From contig JAADJZ010000004.1 of assembly GCA_011032825.1 (NCBI GenBank), positions 930,001-994,000 of the forward strand: a DNA stretch of 64,000 nt. Direction: 5' to 3'. Numbering within the stretch: the first letter of the stretch is position 1; every line of letters begins with the position of its first letter. The translations under genes were made by a program, and so were the position numbers. Shown here piece by piece: positions 1-10,835 of the stretch. The notes below the pieces were generated by a model. That model did not search any database, was not told the DNA's origin, and saw only the letters and a list, made by a program, of their open reading frames with translations. The DNA is from Massariosphaeria phaeospora. Taxonomy: Eukaryota > Ascomycota > Dothideomycetes > Pleosporales.

Positions 1-1
1 T

Positions 2-1348
2 ACTATATCCCAAATCCGGCAATTCTTCACTGATGCCGGCAAGGTTCGTGATGTCACGACAAAGGCTGAGAAGAAGAGTGTGACGGCTACTGTTGAATTC
101 GAAACACCGGAAGAGGCCGAGTACGCCTTGACCAAGGAGTTGAAGGGCTTCAACGGCCACCGAATAACCATTCGGCGAGGCGAGAAGACAACGCTGTATG
201 TCACTAATTATCCGGCGCATGCGGATGACGCCTTCATTCGCAAGCTATTCAGTCCATTTGGCGAGCTTCTCGGCATTCGATTCCCCTCGCTAAAATTCGA
301 TACCCACCGCCGGTTCTGCTATGTCCAGTTTGCTAACCCCGACCATGCCTTGGCGGCCACGAAACTCGATGGGACCGATGTCGAGGGTCTTCCAATTATC
401 GCCAAGATTTCTGATCCTGGGTCCAAGAAGAAGCGTGATGGCGCAACTGCCGAGGGACGGGAGATCCATGTTCGCAAACTTAACTTTGGAATCAAAAAGC
501 AGGAAGTCCACGAGCACTTCTCAAGGTTCGGTAAGATCGAAAAGTTGAACATGCCCATCTTGCCCGGCGGAACCAACAGGGGCATATGCTTCATCGTCTA
601 TGAGTCGAAGGAGAATGCTGAGGCAGCGATTGCCGAGATGCACGGCAAAGACTTCTGGGGGTTCGACTTGGTTGTCGAGACTGCCAGTGACAGGAAAGAG
701 CTGAAGCCGAAAATCCGATCGACTATCGAAAATGCCGCATCCCCGGAAACCCGCGAATCGACTCCCGGACAGGCCGACGGCACGCCAGCCGCCGCCTTCG
801 CACCCATCAGCTACGAAAAGCGCACCCTCGCCCTCCTCAACGTCCCGGACACGGTCAACGACGCACGCATCAAAGCGCTCGTCGCGCCCTTCGGCTTCAA
901 GAAAATCACCCTCATGCCCCAGCACCAGGGCGCCATCATCGAGTTCGCCACCGTCGACGCCGTCGGCAAAGCCGAGCTCGCGCTGCAGGGCCAGGAGATC
1001 GTAGACGGCAGGAAGATCCGCGTCGGCACCGTCGCGGAGCTCAAGATGCAAACGTCCGAGTTCAAGGCCCGCACTAACTTCATTCAGCCGGCGCAGATTA
1101 ATCGCCCGGTTGCGAGGGGCGGGGCGCGCGGGAGGGCGCGTGGGAGGCCGGGTTTGGGGTATGGAAGAGGGGCGAGGCCGGGCTTGCCGAGGGCGGCTGC
1201 TGCTGCTGCTGATACTGCTGCGGACAATGGGGCTGGTGGCGCGAAGAGCAATGCGGATTTCAGGGCGATGCTGCTGGGCAAGAAGAGTGTTGCTGCTGCG
1301 GCGCCGACGGCTGCTGCTGCGGATGCCGACACAGAGATGCAGGAGTGA
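2..1348 (+). CDS. prp24: U4/U6 snRNA-associated splicing factor Prp24-like, 5'-partial
   Basis: The 3' part of an RNA-binding protein; the frame is open to the window edge, so the start and any N-terminal HAT repeats lie outside. About 448 residues are visible. They hold the end of one RRM, then three RRMs: one beginning TLYVTNYP with RNP1-like FCYVQF, one beginning EIHVRKLNF with RNP1-like ICFIVY, and a divergent last one beginning TLALLNV. An RGG-like Arg/Gly stretch and Ala runs follow, and then a C-terminal SNADFRAMLLGKK. Four RRMs plus that C-terminal peptide match Prp24/SART3, where the peptide binds the Lsm2-8 ring during U4/U6 annealing in the nucleus. The order of domains is seen; the function is family knowledge. 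An ATG-led start is not visible because the first codons in the window are internal. Confidence 0.9.
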   Translation, partial: TISQIRQFFTDAGKVRDVTTKAEKKSVTATVEFETPEEAEYALTKELKGFNGHRITIRRGEKTTLYVTNYPAHADDAFIRKLFSPFGELLGIRFPSLKFDTHRRFCYVQFANPDHALAATKLDGTDVEGLPIIAKISDPGSKKKRDGATAEGREIHVRKLNFGIKKQEVHEHFSRFGKIEKLNMPILPGGTNRGICFIVYESKENAEAAIAEMHGKDFWGFDLVVETASDRKELKPKIRSTIENAASPETRESTPGQADGTPAAAFAPISYEKRTLALLNVPDTVNDARIKALVAPFGFKKITLMPQHQGAIIEFATVDAVGKAELALQGQEIVDGRKIRVGTVAELKMQTSEFKARTNFIQPAQINRPVARGGARGRARGRPGLGYGRGARPGLPRAAAAAADTAADNGAGGAKSNADFRAMLLGKKSVAAAAPTAAAADADTEMQE

Positions 1349-1514
1349 AGTATTAATGGCTGCAGACGGACGGATGGACTTGCATATCAAGGTGTTTACG
1401 GGGCGAAATCTGCGCGCGAAGGAAAGGCATCTGGTGAAGGCATCAAAAACCACCCACCACCATCATCTCGGGCGTTTTCTTACCGGATGGATTCTCGGCT
1501 TCACTGCAAGGCGC

Positions 1515-1557
1515 ATGGATGGATGGGATGGATGGGATGGATGGATGGATGGATGGT
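1515..1557. repeat. GGAT/GGGAT microsatellite
   Basis: A run of ATGG units with a few GGGAT variants, about 170 bp past the PRP24 stop codon. It is likely length-variable between isolates. Confidence 0.9.
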
Positions 1558-1900
1558 ACACAGTGTACCTACATGCATGACACTCATACACTCATACATA
1601 CATACGTATGTACACACTTAATCTAATGATAAAAAAATTCAAATGGGACGATAGGAACAAATATGTGTGTGTGCGGATTTGTTCAAGGCCGTTCCGTTGG
1701 TGCTTTGGCTGGGCTGGGGGCGGTAGGGATGGGGTACGTGACATGGCATGACGTGGTATGGCATGGTAGTTGGTCTATATATAAAGCTTGCCTACCTACC
1801 TACCTAAACCCTACCTATTTCTTGATTGCAGAGTGTGTCGTATATTTCACAAGCATGTCAAGACAGGATGCAGAAAATCCAGCACCTACTAGTTGCGAAG

Positions 1901-2107
1901 AAAGATAAGCTAGGAACCCTAGCTTATTAGTCAGCGTGCGTACGAGCATGTTTTGTGTGTGTGCAATGGAGGTAGAGTACTAGTACTACCTACTCTAAAA
2001 CCGCGATCTTAATGAATTTGTAGCTTGTCTTTCTTCGCAGGTCTGTACGCGTCCTAGAGAGAAAGAAGTAGAAGATAAGATAGGAATCCTACCTTATTAG
2101 TTAGCGT
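1901..2107. repeat. pair of 37-bp palindromic repeats
   Basis: Copies at 1901-1937 and 2071-2107 share AAGATAAG-TAGGAA-CCTA-CTTATTAGT-AGCGT with few differences. Each is nearly self-complementary around GGAA(T/C)CC. A related core occurs again at about 2525-2552. Confidence 0.7.
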
Positions 2108-2495
2108 CTAGCGTCGCACAGAGAAGCACGCACTTCTTCTATCTACCGGTACGTGGCTAGAAAAGTAACGTAACTTGACTTACACGCCGCCTATCTAGCG
2201 CAGCGCAGCTCAGCTTACAAGGATTCCGCCGACTGGACGCGACACGACGCTGGACAGACAGACTAGGAAAGCGACTGGTATTCTAGGATTAGAACAAACA
2301 GGTGAATAGATAGATAGACAGATATATATCCAGAGCCGCGTGTGCCCATCTACCTATACTATACCATACATCCAACAACAAATTAACCCCACAAGCACTA
2401 CCACCAGCTTTATCTGGCTGTTTGCCAGCACCAACACCTTCGGTTCGGTTCAGTTGCAGCTACACATATACGTAACACCTAGCAACTTTTAACCA

Positions 2496-2570
2496 TGTCT
2501 CAGCTCAGCTCAGCTCAGCTCAGATAAGATAAGATGGGATTCCTACCTTATCTGAGCTGAGCTGAGACAC
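2496..2570. repeat. hairpin of CAGCT repeats around a GATAAG core
   Basis: The left arm is several CAGCT units followed by GATAAG. The right arm is CTTATC followed by GAGCT units and GAGAC. The arms are inverted copies, apart from extra CAGCT units on the left, so the stretch could fold into a long hairpin. Short CAGCT runs recur at about 6895-6907 and 45248-45260. Confidence 0.7.
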
Positions 2571-2832
2571 GCTGAGGTGGTCTCTGCATTTATTTCTGCA
2601 GTTACTTACTATACTATACGGCAAGAACAACGCTGCTTCATGCTGCGATTGTGTTGACCTGACCCGCTGAAGCAAGCAAGCATCTCGACGGTCGGCTGGC
2701 AATGGCGAAAGCAAAGGAAGGCATGGAGTTTGTATTTCTGTACGGACTACGACCTGTGCCCTAGTCTCGCCTCCCTCCCTCCCCCCTTTCTCGACGAACT
2801 GCTTTCCCCACCTAACCTCAACTCCACTCCCC

Positions 2833-3912
2833 CTACTTGATATCCGGCATCATACCCAACCCCCCGCCCGCACCCACACCCGCACCCCCATCCCCGCCCT
2901 CACCGCCCGCCCGCCGCTCCTGCACATGGCGCCTTATCGCCGCCAGAATCTCGCTGCCCTTCCACCGGCTCGGCACAGGGCGGTACGCGGGCTTGAAGGT
3001 GCCGACCGTCTGCGCCCACTCGCCCGTGCCGGGCGGCCGCGTCTGCTCGTCCATGGCGCGCGCCAGACCCTCGTGCGCCTGGTCCTGGTCCTGGCCCTTC
3101 CCGTGCGATGTCGGTGTCGGCGTTGGCTCCTGCGTCGCCCAGTAGTAGATGTCCCAGTCGTTCTCGTCGAGGAAGCGGTCGTATTGCGCGAGCAGGGCGG
3201 GCGGCATGGTGGGGAGGTGCGTCGAGGCGAAGGTCGAGAGGAGGAGGTCACTTTCTAGGGTGCCGCGTTTGCGGCTTTGGTCTGTGGGTGGGGCGTGTTA
3301 GCTAGCTGGGGGGCTTGCCGGTGGGGGGACAGCAGGAGCGGAGAGGCTATGGTGCGGGGTGGGATAGGAGGGGATGGGCTGGGCGGCAGTAAACGAACAT
3401 AATAACCTCGCGCGCATCGTGGCATCCTCCTCGCCCTCGCGCCGCAGCGGCTCGATCTTGAACTTGGCGCCCTCGAGCTCCCCCACGCCAATCTCATCTG
3501 CACCACCACCACCAGCAGTGTCTCCGGCAACACCCAGCTCCTTGTTACTCCCGCCGACGTCCGCCTTGGCGCTCTTCTGCGTGCCGCCCGTCATGCGCTC
3601 CGTGTTCTCCGGCACCGAGTCCCGCGGCTGGAAGTGCGGATCCACGGCCGACAGCAACTCGGGCGACGGCGCGTCCTGGCCGACGCTCGGCATGGCGTTG
3701 GCGAAGGTGCTGGTCGTGTTGGTCAGGTGCGGGTTCAGCGGCGTCTCGAGCTGGTGCTTGCGGTGCTGGTCGCGCGTATCGTTGCCGCGCGCGTTGAGGG
3801 CGGAGAAGTCGTCGGTGCGGCGGGCGGCGGCGGCGGAGAAGGGGCGGGCGGACAGGCGGGACAGATGGAGGAGCGTCCGTGGGGAGCGGAGAGCGAGTCT
3901 GGAGGTCGCCAT
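2833..3912 (-). CDS. sdh5: Succinate dehydrogenase assembly factor 2 (SDHAF2/Sdh5), mitochondrial
   Basis: Two exons, 3912-3399 and 3281-2833, with a 117-bp intron (GTTCGT...CACAG); 320 codons. Splicing restores the family core [20 protein letters not shown] followed by [15 protein letters not shown], the SdhE/Sdh5 fold that promotes covalent FAD attachment to the flavoprotein subunit of succinate dehydrogenase in the mitochondrial matrix. The N-terminus beginning [18 protein letters not shown] is rich in Arg, Ser and Leu and lacks acidic residues, as in a mitochondrial presequence. I chose the ATG at 3912 because its context is GCCATGG; an in-frame ATG at 3996 would add 28 residues. A long Gly/Ala-rich low-complexity segment before the core makes it longer than yeast Sdh5. 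The C-terminal tail is Gly-rich. Confidence 0.92.
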
Positions 3913-4416
3913 GGCGGAGGAGACGCGGGGGTGGAAAGTGGCGGCGTGGTGGTGGTCAATTGGAGACTGCAGACGCAGCGGCGAGATGGATGACATCGAC
4001 GTTTGGCAGGCAGTTGCGTTGATGTCATGGGCTTGGCAGACGGCTTACTCAGCACTTTCCGCCTCACACTTACCGCCGAGTCTGAGGGAAGATGCTGAGG
4101 TTTAGTCTCGTCTTCATGAGCAGCGAACACCACTTCGGGTTGTGAACCGACATCGCATGCTTCACTCTTTGCGGAGAGCCACGTCCTTTTCGCTGAAAGA
4201 AGCCGCACCCTAGTACATTCACAGACGGTGTAGACGTGCGATTAGAGTTGCTTACCATCGCCAACATAGGTCTCCTCCCACCGGGCCACCACCACGCGAA
4301 GCTCAATATCTACTTATCTTTAGGACGGAAGAGTCAGGACAGAAGATTGTGTACGCAGCACCACCAGACCGCGAGCGAAAATCGCCCACCATGACCAAAC
4401 ACCTACCCATCCCCGC
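3913..4416. other. promoter interval of the SDHAF2 gene and 3' flank of the GH53 gene's neighbour
   Basis: Short minus-strand open frames occur (for example 4070-4306) but have no recognisable motif and unremarkable composition. I treat the interval as the upstream region of the SDHAF2 gene and the 3' flank of the galactanase gene. Confidence 0.4.
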
Positions 4417-5490
4417 CTAAATACTCCCAAACACGGCCAAACTCTCCATGGCCTTCCCATCCTCGCCCACCATCAAATTCCACCCACAACTACTGCCCAG
4501 CCCCGCATTGCCAATCCACGCCGGCTCCCAATAGAACAGGCCCGTCCCCTTCCCCCCAGGCACCTCAGCCACGCGGCGCGCAACCTCCCTCACCCACTTC
4601 GTCTGCCCCTCGACACTCACCGGAATCGCCTTAACATCGCTCGGAAACGCATACTTCGGATTCGGGCACCAGCTCGGCCAATTCGTCTCAACGACCATGA
4701 CCTCCTTGCCGTACTTGCGCGCCATATTCGCCATCGACGCGCTGAGCGCCGCCAGCGACGCGCCCGCGTTGTAAAACGGGTAGTACGAAACACCCTGGAC
4801 GTCGAAGTCCGCAGCCGCGAGCCCGCCGCCGGACCCCAGCACGCGGTCGTACCACCACTGCTGCGTGTCCCACTTCCAGCCGTTGTCGAGGTGGATCATG
4901 ATTTTGGGCTGCGGGGCCATCGCCGACGTCCTGATGGCCGTGGCCGCGGCGTGCAGCAGGGCAGCGACGTTGCGCGGCCCGTCGGCGCGCGCCAGCTCGC
5001 CCGTCGGGAACAGCAGCCCCGGCGTGATCTCGTTGCCGATGCTCACGAGCGCGAGCGGCAGGCCCTCGTTCTGGAACGCGTCCATGACGCTTTTTGTGTA
5101 CGCGCCCAGCTGCGCGACCAGCGCGTCGCGACCCAGCGCCGCCCACGCCGCGGGTGTGCCCTGCTTCCCCGGGTCCGCCCACGTGTCGCTGTAGTGGAAG
5201 TCGAGGTACACGGCCAGGCCGGCGGCGTGCGCGCGCCGCGCGAGCCGCAGGTTGTAGTCGAGGTTGTAGGCGCCGTTGTCGGCGGTTGGGTTGACCCAGA
5301 TGCGCTGGCGCACCATGGTCACGCCTGAGGCGCGGAGGATGTTTTCGAGCGGCTGGGTTTGGCCGGCTGGGGTCTTGTAGGTTTGGCCGTGGGCTTCGAG
5401 GAGGAGGAGCGAGGACCAGTCGACGCCTTTGTGGGGGAGGGCGCTGCGCGCGAGGGGCGCGAGCAGGGCGAGGATGGCGAAGAGGCGCAT
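4417..5490 (-). CDS. Secreted arabinogalactan endo-beta-1,4-galactanase, GH53
   Basis: A single exon of 357 codons. The ATG at 5490 gives a clear signal peptide (MRLFAILALLAPLARSA); the in-frame ATG at 5568 would only add a Ser/Thr-rich stretch before it. Family signatures run in order: HKGVDWSSLLLLE, VRQRIWVNP, YLDFHYSDTWADPGKQ, SIGNEITPG with the likely acid/base Glu154, and VVETNWP with the likely nucleophile Glu268, then FYWEPAW near the end. GH53 enzymes cut beta-1,4-galactan side chains of pectin outside the cell. Length and motif order match fungal GalA/Gal1 enzymes. The gene is GC-rich and intact, unlike several genes later in the window. Its upstream region is the long gene-poor stretch to 9.9 kb. 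Confidence 0.95.
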   Translation of the reverse strand: MRLFAILALLAPLARSALPHKGVDWSSLLLLEAHGQTYKTPAGQTQPLENILRASGVTMVRQRIWVNPTADNGAYNLDYNLRLARRAHAAGLAVYLDFHYSDTWADPGKQGTPAAWAALGRDALVAQLGAYTKSVMDAFQNEGLPLALVSIGNEITPGLLFPTGELARADGPRNVAALLHAAATAIRTSAMAPQPKIMIHLDNGWKWDTQQWWYDRVLGSGGGLAAADFDVQGVSYYPFYNAGASLAALSASMANMARKYGKEVMVVETNWPSWCPNPKYAFPSDVKAIPVSVEGQTKWVREVARRVAEVPGGKGTGLFYWEPAWIGNAGLGSSCGWNLMVGEDGKAMESLAVFGSI

Positions 5491-7031
5491 TGGAGCGGAG
5501 CGGTTGCTAGCTGTGCGGTGCGTGGGGCGGAGGGAGAATGTGGATGTGGATGTGGACGTGGAAGTCACTACCTACTCCATATCCCCATGTATCAACCGCT
5601 CACCCCCATCCCCTCCATCCATCCATCTCCCCACGCAGTCTGACCACCCCGCGCTATCTTTTTCTCCGCATGCAAATATATTATTATCCGCCTCTCTACC
5701 CTGCATGACCCGTCCGCTTTAATCTATCCTTTATTTCCCCAAATTGCCATATTGCCCATTGCCCCCGGAATAACTTTAAACCCACCCATTCCCAAATGCC
5801 ACGTAACGTAATGCAAGGCAAGGCATCGCGTGGCGTGGCGTGGCAGAGGGGTCATGTTCCTGCGTTGGCAATAGTGTTCCGGTGCTACGCGTGAGACGTA
5901 CGTAGTTAGTCGCAGGGCTACATGTAAGTACTGTAGTCAATCACACGGCCCGTCAGAAATGCTCGCTGGCCAACCACACTCTGCATCAGTATCTGTAATC
6001 TTTCCGAAAACGAGGTGCGGATTGCGGATACTGTATTTGCTTTGGTTTCGTTTGGTTTGCGTGCTGCGATGTGTGGGCGTTTCTGCGCGGAGCGTGAAGC
6101 GCGCAGCTGTGAGCTGTTTCCTTGGAGGTACCTAGGTGTCGGCGCAGAGAGACGGTGGTGGTGCAGCTCCGAGGGCTTTGTGCACCGCAGTGTCTAGGCG
6201 GAAGGGATTTGGGTATCGCGCGTGTGGGATATGATATGGATGCGGCGGTTGAGGCTGCGAGGCGGGATGCGTCCGTAGAGTAAGCAGGACAGTAAGTATG
6301 TATATGGATTAGGTAGCTGGAACGTATTATATATATATATGAGCGGGTATCGTGAGTTCTTGTCAATCGGATGCGATGCGGTAGGAGGGGAATGGGAATG
6401 GGAATGTGGGGTCAGAGTTGTGTGGGATTCGATTGGTGTGAGAGAGTTGCAGATGAAGGATCGACTGACATGGCAGTGTAGTCATCTATGGAATCGTGGA
6501 GATGGGTGGGTTAGGCGCTATAGCGTGATGCTGTACTAAACTGGTTTGCAAGAGTGTCGACGCGTGCGAGGGAAATGGCGGAGCGCTGGCGGAGCGCTGG
6601 CGGGACAGCGAGCGTCGTTACTAGTGGCGCGGTGCGGTGGCGGTATGAGAGGGAATAGGTAGGTAGTCAGGTAGGTAGCTTGTCTTGGACGCTTTGGGCT
6701 GGGATGGTTAGGATGGCAAGGATCGACGGAGTTTAGGGATGGAGGTTTTGGAAGCGGAGCATGAGGTGGAGGTATGCATGTGCGGCCTATCGCGCCTCGA
6801 ATGGCAGCTACGTGCAAGCACTAGAAGCTGCGCGGAGCTAAGAGTCCGGCCGAGTACGGGTGTACCTTCTCAGCGCGTCACCAACTTGCATCACAGCTCA
6901 GCTCAGCTCGATTCGCCTAGAAATGTCTGGGAAGCAGCAAGGTGGATTGTTAGCTGCGCCGTGTTGTTTTCTATTTTTTATTCGATGTATTATGCCGTGG
7001 TGAGTAGGGCGTGTGGTGGGCAAGGTTTCTA

Positions 7032-7775
7032 GGTGTGTGCAAACGCAGTGTTAAGTGTGGTGATTCGTGAAGAAGTACGGGGAGGGCGAGAGCCATAAGT
7101 GCCGCCGTCGAACCTCTGATGGCAGGGCTATAACCAGCCGCGCTTCACTATGTGCTGGGAGGGACTATGACATCGCACTTGGTGGCATCGGATCTTGGTG
7201 TGGGTGCACGCAAACGCAGTGTATGCACAGGTGAAGAGTCGGGAAGGCGCGTTGGCGGCGTTGCACTGCGTGAGGACCGCGATGGCAGCTTTGGCGGCTT
7301 TTATAGCATGAATTTAGTTAACGGCGATGGGAAATGCGCTGTGCTGGGAGGAATGGGGTAAGTTGGTAGGTGAGCGCACTGTTTACGTGCCGAGCTGGAC
7401 AGTGAAATTAGGGAAATTTAGCTCGGCGAGGCTGTCGTAGTCGCAAAAGCGACTTCTACAGTACTATTAGACTGTGCGACGGGGTTGTGTAAGAGCAGGT
7501 CGTGGAAATGGCGCGGGGGTGGCGGATGCGAGGGCACTGTCTACGCGCAGGGTTAGAAGGGGCGCCGGCGAGTTTTCGGTCCAGAGTGCCACAATTGTCG
7601 CAATAGCGACTTCTTCTGCACGATCTGTATACCAAACAATGACAATCATCTCAAACATCCTAGAAAATGCAGCGCTTCGTCGGGTGCGCGAGCACTGTTC
7701 ACTGTTCACATGCCAAGTCGGAAGGGGGCGCCAGCGAATCTTCGCGCACCAGGGCCCACAACTGCCCTTTTAGCA
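7032..7775. repeat. degenerate tandem array, period about 157-172 bp
   Basis: Related words recur at regular steps. GTGTGCAAACGCAGTGT at about 7034 is followed by GTGCACGCAAACGCAGTGT at 7204. Then GCGCACTGTTTACGTGCC (7374), GGGCACTGTCTACGCGCA (7530) and GAGCACTGTTCAC (7689) follow. Units 2 and 3 also share GGGGCGCC-GCGA and a downstream CACAA(C/T)TG; units 1 and 2 share GTCGCAA-AGCGACTTCT. Fainter copies may continue to about 8200 (CATTGTTTACACG near 8022, GAGCTCACTGTCC near 8169). Divergence is high, so unit borders are approximate. Confidence 0.45.
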
Positions 7776-9753
7776 GAGCGAAATTATAGTGGGATATGTG
7801 TCCCTACGCATAGTGGAGCGAGTTATCAATTTGGAATACGAGCCGCCAATTAAGAGTTCAGTGGTCACGCAGCGAAATGCATGGAAAACACTGGGTAGAC
7901 TGGGCCTTGAACGGTTGTTTCTTACTTTAACAGCGAACACGTATCGGGTATTCGTACGCCTCTAGAACGACGCTACACAATCGAGAATAACGGTGGAAAA
8001 TTGTCAAATTGGTGTCGAGGCCATTGTTTACACGTTTCAGGTAAAATTCCTATTAGCATTTAGCACATTATAGTAACGGCCATTCGTACTGCACGAGTAG
8101 AGTATTTCGGCTCTCATCTACCTTCTAGCGCCCTGAAGCGTCATCGCCTCCAACCCGTTCAGTGTGTGCGAGCTCACTGTCCCCTCACACCAGAACATTC
8201 TGTACATCTTCCGAGCGCCACGCCGCCGCAGCTGACGCCGCCCAATGGGACGGTGTATTTTCATCTGACCTGCTCATGACCTAGCTCCGATCTCGATTGG
8301 CCATACAGGCCAAAATATCTGCTCATCCGTGCCGCATGGCTCCCACGATCCGCGCACCCCTCGTGTCTGAACCGTGTTTCCACGCGCGGAGTGTTGCTTG
8401 GGTGTGAACTAGACTTGATGAAGGTGAGTCACAAAAAGAGTGGGACACGGTGCGTGGGAGTATTGAGATGCGGCTTCGGGGGGTTTGTGGGCGAGGCTGG
8501 CTTAATGGCTGCACGGGTACTGCATTTTTGGGCGGATGGTCGAGAGATGAGATGTTTCTAGTGGAAGCGCAGTATGCCTCTGGGAAACAGTTTGCGTGGT
8601 TGCATTATGTTTTGAGTGGATGGGTGGGTGTATTCAGGTTAGCTGCGGTGCCAAAACGCGATTATAGGGAACTGTGCCTTGATATCGACCTACCTAGTAA
8701 GAGCCCCTGCCGGCAGCTCTATACACCATTGTTAAATAAATTGCAGCTAATGCAATATACCAAAGCGTACAAAAACAGAAAATCTCTCAAAATTATATTT
8801 CTGGCCAGCAATACGTTAGATAAAACTTCGACACCTACTCGCCGCACCTTCTGCTTACATTTGCTGTGGTGTACCGGCAGTACAGGCCATTGCTGCCTAG
8901 CATATGTTGGCAAGCACCACCGATCTCAAAGGCACTCGGTAGCAGGCTCAATCCGTGCCAACCCGAGGTTGCATATTGGCTCGCGATGACAGCAGCGATG
9001 ATTCTCGACGATCGAAGCTGACATCACGTATAGTAAAGTCTCTTCACAGCCAATGTGCTTACCTATGCCGCGCCGCACTGACTCGTGACTGAGCCAGTGC
9101 AGCCCAATGTGCGCTCAAGCGCGAGAAGCTACGCGCCATGCTTTGAAATGCCGTTTTCGAGCGCTGAGCAAACTTATGTCGCTTTTTGCAGTAGAGCTGT
9201 GATATAACGCGCCACTGTTTACTCTTCAGTTCTATTTCAGACGCTGAGACGTTGAGAGCAACGTCCGTGAAATTTGGTTCTCGGACATGTGGCGTGCGAA
9301 GCGTGCGAAGCGTGGAATCTAATCTGGTACCCGCTCGGAACCATGGTTCGACGTTTTAGTCTAAAACTCTCTTCGTTGCCTGATTCTTGGACAGCCGTGG
9401 CTGTGAACAGATGGATTGTTGGAATCGTGTTCTTCAGGTGAGGCGTAGGGGTTTTTCGGTCGGCTGAAGATGCGTGTGTGCGAGGCGTGAAGGGAGTGGG
9501 TATAGGCAAACTTTTGCCGGATTCTCTGATGAATGGGGGCAACCACTGCGATACTGAATGCCGAAACGTCGTTTTCGAATGCAACGGGACTGACCACTTA
9601 TAGTGCCCATGAACTGCTGTTACGTGAGGTCGCCACTGAACTGGGAGCAGAACCTTGGCTCGTACTTGCAGTCTATGCTAGCAGTACCTTTTGCTCGCCT
9701 ATGGTGCTGAACCCAATACTTTCACGATCTTATCCACTTTTCTCTGGCACAGA

Positions 9754-9760
9754 TATAAAA
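9754..9760 (+). promoter_or_regulatory. TATA-like element
   Basis: TATAAAA lies about 170 bp upstream of the ATG at 9926 and is followed by a pyrimidine-rich leader. The spacing resembles TATA-like sites found before several other genes in this window. Confidence 0.4.
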
Positions 9761-9925
9761 AAGATGGTCGTCTGGCTCTTCTGCTCCTTTCCTCTTCCGA
9801 TATCGTAGTCACGTGCCTCCAAGCCTTCACAACTTACACACTCTTCTAGCTCTTCACCAAGGACTTCTCTCTCGGCCAGACACTAGCTCACAGCTACTTC
9901 GACACTTAATCATAATACCACAGAC

Positions 9926-10835
9926 ATGACTGTAAGTAACTTCTACTGACTATATCACGTGTCCTGTATCAGCACTTCTTTCTTGCTTAACACAAGAGGA
10001 ATATATTTACGCACCCCTTCCTTCACCAAATCAATATCATCGCTCTCCCTTCAACTTATACCAACCTCTAATCGCATTTATTAACATTTCTTAGTACCCC
10101 TCCAACACGATGCCCCAGTTCCCCGAGGTTCGAGGCGTTATGCCTAGGGGCTACAAGTACACCCGCGCTAAGCTTGAGGAGGGTGCTTACAGCACAGGCA
10201 CAGCGCTGAACGACATCATCCGCTGGGAAAAATACCCTACCTCAAGTATTACTCGCAACGACCAGAAGGTCGAGCTGATCCTGGCTTGCCAGGTTTGCGG
10301 AAAACCTTCCGCTGAAGTCCTGGCAAGGATCAAGAACATGCCGAAGAAAGCAAACAAAAAGAAACGGACGCGAGTTCCCCGTTCTCTTCACCTGACGGCT
10401 CCGCCGGTCCAGCAAGCGGAGTTACCAGTGTTCGACATGTCCCTACTGGATCTGGAGTTCCCGCCAGAAGAGGGGTATGCTGTGCCCCTAGATCCGCAAC
10501 AGCAGTATCTTGGTGAGCCGGTGCAAAGAGTGCCGGAACTGCCAGAGGGGTTCGGAGATTGGGCTTTTGAAGGTTTCGAATGGGACCCGGACCTGCTGCA
10601 GCAACCGCAGCAACAGCAGCAGCAACTCGTCCGACCGCTTGCTGCGGAAGGCTCGCTGGCCACCCCGCCGCCATCCCCGCTGCCCGCCGACTTCGATCCC
10701 CCACAGCATCTGGAAGCCGAAGAGCTCTTCAAATACATCGACTTCGATGCCGTTTGGGCGCGGCCTCTGGCTGGCTTGAAGAATGACGCCCCCCTGACGC
10801 CACCGGAGCCGGCGGGTATGGGTTACCCATCGTAG
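9926..10835 (+). CDS. Hypothetical Gln-rich, basic-patch protein with a two-codon first exon
   Basis: I do not recognise this protein. Exon 2 (10095-10835) is a clear open frame with strong coding character. Just upstream, ATG ACT is followed at once by GTAAGT (9932), and the matching acceptor TTCTTAG (10091-10094), with an ATTAAC branch-like site, restores the frame as MTYPSNTMPQF; total 248 codons. The ATG at 10110 is the alternative start. The N-terminal third (about 10-80) is mixed alpha-helical in composition and contains a CxxC (CQVC). A basic patch MPKKANKKKRTR follows and resembles a nuclear localisation signal. The C-terminal half is acidic and Pro/Gln-rich with a poly-Gln run, resembling an activation region. 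A nuclear regulatory role is inference only. It faces the BTB-like array convergently. Confidence 0.7.

Larger units (their letters stand above)
1349..2832. other. intergenic region with simple and palindromic repeats
   Basis: This lies between the 3' ends of the PRP24 and SDHAF2 genes, so both genes probably terminate here. I see no convincing coding sequence. It holds a GGAT microsatellite, CAT/ATAC-type simple runs near 1577-1605, and three copies of a short GATA-containing palindrome described separately. Confidence 0.6.
5491..9925. other. 4.4-kb gene-poor region
   Basis: No open frame here carries a recognisable domain or a plausible splice chain. The first few hundred bases are presumably the galactanase promoter, and the last few hundred the promoter and leader of the gene at 9926. 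Between them lies the degenerate ~160-bp array (7032-8200) and a small direct triplication of GCGTGCGAA near 9293-9315. The segment may also hold decayed transposon sequence that I cannot identify by eye. Confidence 0.5.

Noticed and set aside
521..1453. 310-codon open frame on minus opposite the PRP24 gene
   Set aside because: Antisense to RRM-coding sequence, Arg/Ser-rich, no domain; it is a shadow of GC-rich coding DNA.
3634..3993. Plus-strand frame opposite SDHAF2 exon 1
   Set aside because: Gly/Val/Arg-rich product mirrors codon bias of the real minus-strand gene.
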